In this document: in pieces, positions 6,070-13,056 of the stretch
Numbering within the stretch: position 1 is the first letter of the stretch
Layout of the letters: each line of letters opens with the position of its first letter
From: Acidobacteriota bacterium
GTDB taxonomy: Bacteria > Acidobacteriota > JAAYUB01
Length of the DNA: 56,876 nucleotides
Assembly: GCA_018001935.1 (NCBI GenBank)
Contig: JAGNHB010000036.1
Location: forward strand, 1-56,876
Direction: 5' to 3'
Notes under the pieces: model-generated
Seen by the model: only the letters and a program-made list of their open reading frames with translations
What the model was told of the DNA's origin: nothing
Database searches by the model: none
Program-made: the position numbers and the translations under genes

Positions 6070-8688
6070 TCAGCCCTTCAGGAGCCCCGGCAGCGCGGCC
6101 ATGGCCTCGGCCAGGCGGGCGGGGTCCTTGCCCCCGGCCTCGGCCAGGGTCGGCCGCCCGCCGCCCCCGCCGCCGACCCGGGCGGCCAGGCCCCCCACGA
6201 TTTTCCCCGCGGGGTGGACCTTCCCGACCTCGGGGGTGGTCATGACCACCAGGGCGGCTTTTCCCTCGATCTCGGCCCCCAGGGCCACCACCGCGTTGCC
6301 GAAGCGCTTGAGAAGCTGGTCCGCCAGGGTCCGGAGGGCGGGGCGGTCCACGTCCTCCAGCACCCCCGAGACGGCCCAGGTCCCGTCCACGTCCACGGCG
6401 GCGCCGACAATGGACTCCAGCGACCGGGAGGCGTTGATCAGGCGCAGCCGGTCGATCTCCTTCTGCTGGCGCCGGGTCGCCTCCTGGAGTTCGGCCACGG
6501 CGGCGGGGAGTTTCTCGTTGTCGGCTACGCAGACCTGGCGGATGGCGTCCAGGGTGCGATCGGCGGACACGCTCCGCCGGTAGCCCTCGATCCCCGTCAT
6601 CCCTTCGATGCGCCGGACGCCCGCGGCGATCCCGCCCTCGGACGCGATGCGGAAAATCCCCATGGAACCGGTGCGCGACAGGTGGGTCCCGCCGCAGAGT
6701 TCCCGGCTGACCCCTTCCACGGACACCACGCGGACCGTCTCCTGGTACTTTTCCCCGAAGAGGGCCATGGCGCCGCTCTCCACCGCCTGGTCCACGTTCA
6801 TGAGGTCGGTCCGGACGGGGTGGTTGGCCCAGACGGACTGGTTGACCCGCTCTTCGATGGCCTCCAGTTCGGCCGGCGTGACGGCGGTGAAGTGGGAGAA
6901 ATCGAAACGGAACCGGTCGGGGGCCACCAGGGAGCCGGCCTGCTTGACGTGGGGCCCCAGGACCTCCCGCAGGGCCGCGTGGAGCAGGTGGGTCGCGGTG
7001 TGGTTGCAGGCGGTGAAGAAGCGCCGCCGCTCGTCCACTTCGGCGTGGAGGGTCTCCCCGGGAACCAGGGTGCCGTGGAGCACTTTCACGCGGTGCAGGG
7101 TCACCCCGGCAGCCGGGGCGTGGGTGTCCAGGACCCGGGCAGAGACCTTTTCACCCCGGAGGAAGCCCTGGTCCCCCACCTGGCCGCCGGACTCGGCATA
7201 GAAGGGCGTCCGGTCGAGGAACACCTCCCCCTCGGCCCCCTCGGCGAGTTGGTCGATCCGGGCGTCCCCGACCAGGATGGCCTCGACGCGGGCGTCGGGG
7301 ACGAGAAGGGTGTCGTAGCCCTCGAAGCGGGCGGGCGTCGCCGTCAGCTTCCGCACGTCCTCGGCCAGCACCTTGTGGGCTTCCCCCTTCCAGCTGGCCC
7401 GGGCCCGTTCCTTCTGTTGCTCCAGCTCCGCCTGGAAGCCGTCCAGGTCGAGCGTCAAGCCCTTCTCCTCGGCGATCTCCCGGAGGATGTCCAGGGGGAA
7501 GCCGTAGGTGTCGTAGAGCCGGAAGACCTCCGCGCCGGAGAGGGCGCCGCCGGAGGCCCGGGCCGCGTCCTCCAGCTTGGACAGGCCGAAGTCGAGGGTG
7601 GTGGAGAACTGCTCCTCTTCCACCCGGATGACACGCTCCACGTAGGGCCGGGCGGCGGTCAGTTCGTCGAAGGGATCGCCCATGAGGTCGGCCGTGAAAG
7701 TGGTCAGGCGGTGGAGGAAGGGGTCCTTCACCCCCAGCATCTTCCCGTGCCGGATGGCCCGGCGGAGGATCTTGCGCAGGACGTACCCGCGCCCCTCGTT
7801 GGACGGGACGACCCCGTCGGAGACGAGGAACGCGCCCGAGCGGCTGTGGTCGGCGATGATGCGCAGGGAGACGTCCGATTTCGGGTCCTGCCCGTAGCGC
7901 ACCCCGGCGATGGCCTCGGCCTCGCGGATGATGGGCAGGAAGAGGTCCGTGTCGTAGTTGCTCAGCTTGCCCTGGAGAACGGACGTGATGCGCTCCAGGC
8001 CCATCCCCGTGTCGATGGAGGGGGCGGGCAGGGGGGTGGTGGTGCCGGTCTCGTCCCGGTTGTACTGCATGAACACCAGGTTCCAGATCTCCAGGTAACG
8101 CCCGCACTCGCAGTCGGGCGGGCAGTCGGCGTGGCCGGCCGGGCTGACGCCCAGGTCCACCAGGATCTCGGAGCAGGGGCCGCAGGGGCCGGTGTCGCCC
8201 ATGGCCCAGAAGTTGTCCTTCTCGCCGAGGCGCAGGATGCGACCGTCCGGCAGGCCCGTGACCCGCCGCCACAGGCCGGCGGCCTCGTCGTCCTCCCGGA
8301 AGACGGTGGGGTGGAGCCGGGAGGCTTCGATGCCGTAGACCTGGGTGCACAACTCCCAGGCGAAGGCGATGGCGTCCTCCTTGAAGTAGTCGCCGAAGGA
8401 GAAATTGCCCAGCATCTCGAAGAAGGTGTGGTGCCGCGGGGTGTGGCCGACGTTCTCCAGGTCGTTGTGCTTGCCGCCCGCGCGCACGCACTTCTGGGTG
8501 GAGCAGGCGCGGCGGTAATCCCGCGTCTCCCGGCCCAGGAAGATGTTCTTGAACTGGTTCATCCCGGCGTTGGCGAAGAGCAGGGTCGGGTCGTTTCCGG
8601 GGACCAGGGAGGAGGAACGCACCACCCGGTGGCCCCGGTCCTCGAAGTATTTCAGGAACGTCGCTCGGACATCCTTGGCGGTTGTCAT
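6070..8688 (-). CDS. alaS: Alanyl-tRNA synthetase
   Basis: Class II synthetase charging tRNA-Ala, with hydrolytic editing of Ser/Gly. 872 residues, full length. Catalytic core at the N-terminus (FLKYFEDRGHRVVRSSSLVPGNDPTLLFANAGMNQF and HHTFFEMLGNFSFGDYFKEDAI, read in pieces). The editing domain has the zinc-binding HTATHLLH (about residue 560) and CGGTHLSRTG (about 663). C-terminal C-Ala domain with the GGGGGGRPTLAEAGGKDP motif near the end. The ATG overlaps the recX stop by four bases (ATGA), so translation is coupled. recX-alaS adjacency is common in bacteria. Confidence 0.97.
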   Translation of the reverse strand: MTTAKDVRATFLKYFEDRGHRVVRSSSLVPGNDPTLLFANAGMNQFKNIFLGRETRDYRRACSTQKCVRAGGKHNDLENVGHTPRHHTFFEMLGNFSFGDYFKEDAIAFAWELCTQVYGIEASRLHPTVFREDDEAAGLWRRVTGLPDGRILRLGEKDNFWAMGDTGPCGPCSEILVDLGVSPAGHADCPPDCECGRYLEIWNLVFMQYNRDETGTTTPLPAPSIDTGMGLERITSVLQGKLSNYDTDLFLPIIREAEAIAGVRYGQDPKSDVSLRIIADHSRSGAFLVSDGVVPSNEGRGYVLRKILRRAIRHGKMLGVKDPFLHRLTTFTADLMGDPFDELTAARPYVERVIRVEEEQFSTTLDFGLSKLEDAARASGGALSGAEVFRLYDTYGFPLDILREIAEEKGLTLDLDGFQAELEQQKERARASWKGEAHKVLAEDVRKLTATPARFEGYDTLLVPDARVEAILVGDARIDQLAEGAEGEVFLDRTPFYAESGGQVGDQGFLRGEKVSARVLDTHAPAAGVTLHRVKVLHGTLVPGETLHAEVDERRRFFTACNHTATHLLHAALREVLGPHVKQAGSLVAPDRFRFDFSHFTAVTPAELEAIEERVNQSVWANHPVRTDLMNVDQAVESGAMALFGEKYQETVRVVSVEGVSRELCGGTHLSRTGSMGIFRIASEGGIAAGVRRIEGMTGIEGYRRSVSADRTLDAIRQVCVADNEKLPAAVAELQEATRRQQKEIDRLRLINASRSLESIVGAAVDVDGTWAVSGVLEDVDRPALRTLADQLLKRFGNAVVALGAEIEGKAALVVMTTPEVGKVHPAGKIVGGLAARVGGGGGGRPTLAEAGGKDPARLAEAMAALPGLLKG

Positions 8689-9158
8689 GGCTCACCTCGG
8701 CGAAAGTGCTCGATGGCCTCACGGATGGCCTCGGGGTCGAAGCCCCGGCGGGCCAGACGGTCGAAGAGGCGGCGCCGGTCCCGGGGGTCCGGCACCCCCT
8801 CCGGAAGTCCCCGCGCCTCCTTGCACACGGCCCGGGCGAGAAGCTCCCCCGCGGGGTGCTCTTCCAGGGTGGCGTCGATGGCCGACTGGACGAGGTCGGG
8901 AGGGAGACCCGCCCGTTCCATCTCCAGCCGGGTCCGGCAGGGTCCGTGAAGGGCCCGGACCAGGTGCTTCTCCGCGAGGGTCCGGGCCAGCTCGGCGTCG
9001 TCAAGATACTTCAACGACCGCAGTTTGTCCATGACTTTTTCGACGGCGGCGGGGTCGCCCACGGCGGAGAGACGCCGGCGCATCTGGGCTTCGGAGCGTC
9101 CCTGGATGGCGAGCAGGCGGAGGGCCTTGCGGAGGACGGCCGGGTCGTCGGGGCCCAT
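8685..9158 (-). CDS. recX: Regulatory protein RecX
   Basis: 157 residues, the usual length. RecX binds RecA filaments and modulates recombination. The family pattern is visible: ALRLLAIQGRSEAQMRRRLS near the N-terminus, LRSLKYLDDAELARTLAEKHL (the L-x-x-x-x-Y-L-D-D-A block), then GPCRTRLEMERAGLPPDLV, and a repeated three-helix unit (DRRRLFDRLARRGFDPEAIREAI) at the C-terminus. The ATG at 9158 overlaps the pilT stop (TGATG), and its own stop overlaps alaS. No recA is present in the window, so the usual recA neighbour is replaced by pilT. Confidence 0.85.
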   Translation of the reverse strand: MGPDDPAVLRKALRLLAIQGRSEAQMRRRLSAVGDPAAVEKVMDKLRSLKYLDDAELARTLAEKHLVRALHGPCRTRLEMERAGLPPDLVQSAIDATLEEHPAGELLARAVCKEARGLPEGVPDPRDRRRLFDRLARRGFDPEAIREAIEHFRRGEP

Positions 9159-10288
9159 CAGCGGTTCATCATCTGTTCCATTTCCTTCTCCATCTCCTCC
9201 GTGGCCGAGTCGGCGGTGGAGTAGATGCCCTGGCAGCGCAGCTTGAACTCGTCGGGGTTGCTGGCGTAATTGAGGGCGTCGTCGTAGGAGATGAAGTTCT
9301 TCTGGTAGAACGAGTAGACCGACTGGTCGAAGGTCTGCATGCCGTACTGGCTGGTGCCCGATTTGATGGCGGTCTTGATGAACTTGGTCTTGGCGGGGTC
9401 GATGATGCAATTCCGCACGAACTCCGTGACCAGGAGCACCTCCACGGCGGGGACTCGACCCTTGCCGTCCGAGCGTTTGAGCAGGCGCATGGAGACGACG
9501 GCCCTCAGCAGCGAGGCCAGTTGGATGCGGATGTTGTTCTGGTGGTGGGGCGGAAAGACGGAGATGATACGGTTGATGGTCTCGGTGGCGTCCAGGGTGT
9601 GAAGGGTGGAGAAGACCGCGTGGCCCGTCTCCGACGCCAGGAGCGCCGTCTCGATGGTCTCGCGGTCGCGCATCTCGCCGACGAGGATGACGTCCGGGTC
9701 CTGGCGGAGGGCGCTTCGGAGGGCGTCGGCGAAACTCTTGGTGTCGACGTTGACCTCCCGCTGGGAGATGATGCTCTTCTTGTCGCGGTGCAAAAACTCG
9801 ATGGGGTCCTCGATGGTGATGATGTGGTTGGTCTCGCACTCGTTGATGTGGTCGATCATGGTGGCCAGCGAGGTGGACTTGCCCGAGCCGGTGGTCCCCG
9901 TCACCAGGATCATGCCGCGGGGGATGAGGGCGATCTTCTTGAGGACCTCGGGGAGGTAGAGTTCGTCGAAGGTCTTGATGGTGGCGGGGATGACACGGAA
10001 GACGATGGAGACCGTCCCGCGCTGCTGGAAGACGTTCACACGGAAACGCCCCAGGCTCTTGACGCCGTACGCCAGGTCGAGCTCCGAGTTCTCCTTGAAG
10101 TAGAGCTTCTGGCGGTTGTTCATGATGCCGAACGCCATCAGCAGGGTGTCTTCCTTGGTGAGCTTCTTGAATTCCATCAGGGGGACCAGTTCGCCGTTCA
10201 CCCGGACGTTGGGGAAGGACCCCGCCTTGAGGTGAAGGTCCGAGGCGCCTTTGGATACGGCTACTTTCAGGAGATCGTCGACTTTCAT
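9158..10288 (-). CDS. pilT: Type IV pilus twitching motility ATPase PilT
   Basis: Hexameric cytoplasmic ATPase driving pilus retraction. 376 residues. The N-terminal PAS-like domain begins MKVDDLLKVAVSKGASDLHL. Walker A is GTTGSGKST at 131-139. Asp box: HIITIEDPIEFLH. Walker B: DVILVGEMRDRET. His box: HAVFSTLHTLDATETINRI. The C-terminal AIRNLIRE-type motif is not strictly conserved here (SLLRAVVSMRLL). First gene of a coupled pilT-recX-alaS run, with its own promoter at 10319-10347. No other pilus genes occur in the window. A PilU-like variant is an alternative. Confidence 0.92.
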   Translation of the reverse strand: MKVDDLLKVAVSKGASDLHLKAGSFPNVRVNGELVPLMEFKKLTKEDTLLMAFGIMNNRQKLYFKENSELDLAYGVKSLGRFRVNVFQQRGTVSIVFRVIPATIKTFDELYLPEVLKKIALIPRGMILVTGTTGSGKSTSLATMIDHINECETNHIITIEDPIEFLHRDKKSIISQREVNVDTKSFADALRSALRQDPDVILVGEMRDRETIETALLASETGHAVFSTLHTLDATETINRIISVFPPHHQNNIRIQLASLLRAVVSMRLLKRSDGKGRVPAVEVLLVTEFVRNCIIDPAKTKFIKTAIKSGTSQYGMQTFDQSVYSFYQKNFISYDDALNYASNPDEFKLRCQGIYSTADSATEEMEKEMEQMMNR

Positions 10289-10318
10289 GGTTCGCTCCCG
10301 CGTTCGGAATATGGAAGT

Positions 10319-10347
10319 ATTCTATCCGCCCGCCCCCCCGCCGTCAA
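10319..10347 (-). promoter_or_regulatory. Promoter of the pilT-recX-alaS operon
   Basis: Minus strand TTGACG (10347-10342), 17-base spacer, TAGAAT (10324-10319), about 30 bases before the pilT ATG. Confidence 0.6.
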
Positions 10348-10367
10348 CGGTTTTCATGTAAGTACGC

Positions 10368-10509
10368 GCCGCCTGCCGGGCGGCGCACGGTCATGCGAAG
10401 CCGAGAGCGCCTTCCGGCAGAAGGCGCCTACCGTACGTGCCGCCTGCCGGGCGGCGCACGGTCATGCGAAGCCGAGAGCGCCTTCCGGCAGAAGGCGCGT
10501 ACGACCGCC
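10368..10509. repeat. Tandem REP doublet, 71-bp period, two copies
   Basis: Two nearly identical 71-bp units (10368-10438 and 10439-10509). Each contains two palindromes: CCGCCTGCCGGGCGG and GCGCCTTC-CGGCA-GAAGGCGC. In the first copy the second palindrome is followed by CTAC, so on the minus strand it reads GTAG plus palindrome, the hallmark of REP sequences mobilised by REP-associated Y1 transposases. It lies between the divergent pilT and tRNA-Pro promoters. Confidence 0.75.
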
Positions 10510-10570
10510 GGCCAGGAGAGAGGCGCCGGAGAAGCGGCGCTTCGTCGGTACTCCGCGCCGCACTCCACCC

Positions 10571-10599
10571 TTGACAAAAATCCGTGGCGAGGCTACACT
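10571..10599 (+). promoter_or_regulatory. Promoter of tRNA-Pro
   Basis: Consensus TTGACA (10571-10576), 17-base spacer, TACACT (10594-10599), 16 bases before the mature tRNA start. Confidence 0.75.
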
Positions 10600-10615
10600 C
10601 CGGCCTTGCGTCGGG

Positions 10616-10693
10616 CGGGACATAGCGCAGTCTGGTTAGCGCGCCTGCCTTGGGAGCAGGAAGTCGCAGGTTCGAATCCTGCTGTCCCGACCA
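10616..10693 (+). tRNA. tRNA-Pro (anticodon TGG)
   Basis: Acceptor CGGGACA pairs with TGTCCCG (10683-10689), discriminator A, encoded CCA to 10693. D-arm TAGCGCAGTCTGGTTAGCGC; anticodon stem CCTGC/GCAGG around CTTGGGA (anticodon TGG); T-arm GCAGGTTCGAATCCTGC. A clean cloverleaf. Confidence 0.96.
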
Positions 10694-10715
10694 GTTCTTT
10701 CCCTCTACGCCTCAA

Positions 10716-10808
10716 TCATCGGTATCGGAATCGGTATCGGAATCGGAATCGGTATCGCAATCGGGATCGCAATCGGGATCGCAATCGCAATCGGTATCGC
10801 AATCGCTT
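10716..10808. repeat. Imperfect hexanucleotide repeat (ATCGGN)n
   Basis: About fifteen units of the type GGTATC, GGAATC, GCAATC and GGGATC in a row, directly after tRNA-Pro. All frames stay open but translate to trivial two- or four-residue repeats (SVSE on plus, AIPI on minus), so a coding role is doubtful. A degenerate continuation of the same six-base rhythm lies at 10975-11035. Confidence 0.8.
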
Positions 10809-11070
10809 CCGACCCCGGCTGCAAGCCGCCAGGGAACTCGGCCCGGACGGACGCGGCGAAACGGAACCCCCGGCGTCGCGATCGCCGCTGCACCCCGAGA
10901 ACGAGCGAGGGGCTGAGGGTCGCGAGCGCCTGGGCCACCCACTCACGGCCCGTCGCTGGCGCTCCGGGTGCAGGGTCCGATGGCGACAGCGAAACCGGCA
11001 GCGATACCGGCCGCGATGCCGATGCCGACCCCGAGGAGGGTAAAGCGGGAGGGGAGACGAGAAACCGCGC
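10809..11070. other. Spacer between two tRNAs, no gene supported
   Basis: GC-rich stretch. 10975-11035 again shows a six-base rhythm (GCGACA, GCGATA, GCGATG, CCGATG). Open frames cross it on both strands but have no recognisable domain and no plausible ribosome binding site. No separate promoter for tRNA-Arg was found, so it may be cotranscribed with tRNA-Pro. Confidence 0.4.
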
Positions 11071-11147
11071 GCGCCCGTAGCTCAACCGGACAGAGCACTG
11101 GCCTTCTAAGCCGGGGGTTGTGGGTTCGAGTCCCGCCGGGCGTGCCA
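11071..11147 (+). tRNA. tRNA-Arg (anticodon TCT)
   Basis: Acceptor GCGCCCG pairs with CGGGCGT (11137-11143; terminal G-T pair), discriminator G, encoded CCA to 11147. Anticodon stem CTGGC/GCCGG around CTTCTAA gives anticodon TCT; T-arm GTGGGTTCGAGTCCCGC. Reads AGA/AGG codons, rare in this genome. Confidence 0.95.
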
Positions 11148-11152
11148 AAACC

Positions 11153-11190
11153 AAAGCGGCTTGCACAGATGCAAGCCGCTTTTCTTTGGC
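11153..11190 (+). terminator. Rho-independent terminator after tRNA-Arg
   Basis: Perfect 13-bp stem AAAGCGGCTTGCA (11153-11165) / TGCAAGCCGCTTT (11170-11182) with loop CAGA, followed by a T-rich tract. Confidence 0.85.
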
Positions 11191-11209
11191 CCAAGCCCGA
11201 CAAGCCGGA

Positions 11210-11524
11210 AAAGGAACCACGAGATCCGCGAAAAACACAGAGCGGTTTACAACCGAAAAAAATCTCGCAAAATAAATAATTTCCGGGTCATACCTTCTTC
11301 GTTCGCGGGGTTCGAGGTTAAAAGCAGGCTTTTAGCGGTTTAGGCTGAAGGGATTTTGCGTCCGGCTCGGTGTATCGTGGCTGCCTTGAACACCCTGCCC
11401 CGGCCCCGGAAACCTGTCCGGGTAATCCATGAACTTCGGGGTTCATTCTCCCGCCTATCCGTGTTCGTCCGTGTTCATCCGTGGTTTTATCCGGGTTGGG
11501 ACGTGATGAACCCCGGGCGGCGGC
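11210..11524. repeat. Repeat-bearing intergenic stretch, no gene seen
   Basis: Contains AACCACGAGATCCGCGAAAA (from 11216) and, at 11456-11500, the 'ccgtgttcgtccgtgttcat' word, both members of intergenic repeat families. A small hairpin TGAAC-ttcgg-GTTCA lies near 11430. Confidence 0.45.
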
Positions 11525-11932
11525 TCAGTTCGACCGGGTCCGGAGCGCCTGCTCCAATCGGGCGATGTGCGCCTCGGTCAGGCTGCCGCCCCGCCAGGCC
11601 GTGACGACCGCCGCCGACGCTTCGATGACCGGGTCCGCCCCCTCCGCCCCCAGGTCGGGTTGCCGGGGCCGTTCCGACCCGCTCCGACGGCCCTGTTCGG
11701 CCACCCGGCGCTCGGCGGCCTGCATGCCGGCCACGATCGCCTGCAACCCCGGCCCGGGGGTCGCCGTGGGTTCCGGGAGGCGGTCGTCGTCCACATGGTG
11801 GCGACGACGCCGTCGACGACTCCGCTTCATGCCGGAGAAGGCGGGAAGGAGATAGCGGATCAGGATCCCGCCCAGGAGGATCACCACGAAGGAGAACAGG
11901 AGGAGGGTCAACGAATCTTCCAGCAACAGCAT
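11525..11932 (-). CDS. Small single-pass membrane protein of unknown function
   Basis: 135 residues from the ATG at 11932, chosen because GAGGTGGAAAG lies just upstream; the frame is open for 32 more codons but these look non-coding. One hydrophobic helix follows the short acidic N-terminus (LTLLLFSFVVILLGGILIRY, about 8-27), then a very basic cluster (KRSRRRRRRHH), a proline-rich linker and two predicted helices. No domain recognised. The layout suggests a membrane-anchored cytoplasmic tail, N-out/C-in by the positive-inside rule. It stands alone between repeats and a divergent gene. Confidence 0.55.
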   Translation of the reverse strand: MLLLEDSLTLLLFSFVVILLGGILIRYLLPAFSGMKRSRRRRRRHHVDDDRLPEPTATPGPGLQAIVAGMQAAERRVAEQGRRSGSERPRQPDLGAEGADPVIEASAAVVTAWRGGSLTEAHIARLEQALRTRSN

Positions 11933-12087
11933 GTCAGATCTTTCCACCTCATCGCCTGGATTCGACCGGGAGCCGGGCCGGGGCGATGCGGACACGCGGA
12001 TTATCTCACAGGAAACGCCGTCCCTCAAGTGTTCCGGCCGTCGCGGGGGCCTTTCCGTGAACGGCTCGACCGGAGGCCGGTTTCGGC

Positions 12088-12116
12088 TTGTCTTTTAACC
12101 CTGGATCTGGCACACT
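12088..12116 (+). promoter_or_regulatory. Possible promoter for the 12219 gene
   Basis: TTGTCT (12088-12093), 17-base spacer, CACACT (12111-12116). Good spacing but a weak -10; about 100 bases before the start codon. Confidence 0.35.
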
Positions 12117-12218
12117 TTCCTCCACGGCGGCCGTCGTGCGCCCCTCCCGTTTCGCTCCCGGGGCCGGGCGGCCTTCCCGTGATCGAGGATTTCCTTTCGC
12201 TTCAAGGAGGTATTTACC

Positions 12219-12920
12219 ATGACGGTGAAACGTCTCGTGCCGGTCGCCGTGCTCTGTGCCTTCCTCGGCTTCGCCTTCGGGCAGGCCCCCCCGTCAAAGC
12301 CCTGCATCTTTTTTGTCCAGCAGGACATGCGTCCCCTGATCGACGAGTACGACTTCGAGGCCGGTTTTCTCAACCTGGTCAAGAGCCTCCCCCCCGACCG
12401 CCCCGTCGTCTTCGTGGCGTTCGCCGGCACCGGCTACAAGGAACTGTTCTCGGGCAAGGCCTCCGAGTTGACCGCTCTGCCCAAGGCCTTTCAGTTCATG
12501 GTGACTTCCTCCCTGACCATGCCCTACAAGACCCTCCTGCAGTTCCTCAAGGACAAGTCTCTGGCGGACACCAACGTTTACGTCGTCACCAACGGAAGTT
12601 CCCAGGACCTTCTCCACTGCGCCGAGAGCGAGGACCCGGAACAGCTCTCCTCCCGGGGCCGGACGGGCTCGGCCATCAGCTTCCCCGTCATCGTCAAGTC
12701 ACCCCTGCTCAACGAACTGACGGACCTGTGCAAGAAGACCAAGGTTCGCCTGGTGGGCTTCCTCGTGCAGAAGAACGTGCCCATGGGCGGCAAGAGCCCG
12801 GCGGTCATCTACCGGACCGCCTTCAACAGCACCATGGACGGGTCCAAGGGGAAGGGCTTCGTCAACTTCACCTCCTTCGACGGCGTCTTCAAGTCCGCGA
12901 AGAAGTTCTTCCAGAACTGA
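12219..12920 (+). CDS. Secreted protein of unknown function
   Basis: 233 residues. The ATG is preceded by an ideal AAGGAGG. Signal peptide MTVKRLVPVAVLCAFLGFAFG, probably cleaved before QAPPSKP. The mature part has alternating strands and helices with hydrophobic beta segments (VVFVAFAGTG, NVYVVTNGSSQDLLH, VRLVGFLVQKNVP), reminiscent of a Rossmann-like/VWA-type layout, but no MIDAS motif is seen. No family recognised. It is followed after 136 bases by the tricorn-like protease gene on the same strand and might share export or function with it, though no overlap links them. Confidence 0.7.
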   Translation: MTVKRLVPVAVLCAFLGFAFGQAPPSKPCIFFVQQDMRPLIDEYDFEAGFLNLVKSLPPDRPVVFVAFAGTGYKELFSGKASELTALPKAFQFMVTSSLTMPYKTLLQFLKDKSLADTNVYVVTNGSSQDLLHCAESEDPEQLSSRGRTGSAISFPVIVKSPLLNELTDLCKKTKVRLVGFLVQKNVPMGGKSPAVIYRTAFNSTMDGSKGKGFVNFTSFDGVFKSAKKFFQN

Positions 12921-13056
12921 CGGCGGCGCTTTTTGAGGGGAGTTCATACTTCGCCCCCCTGACGGCGTATAAAGTCCGACGAGGCTCGTCCGACACGCGT
13001 ATTCGCCCTGTCGGGGAGCGGGTTCACCAAGCTTTTCGACCGGAGGATCATCCGCC

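Noticed and set aside
10705..11238. Minus-strand frame with AIPI repeats crossing both tRNA genes
   Set aside because: It overlaps two clear tRNAs and a terminator, and its repeats come from the hexanucleotide DNA repeat.
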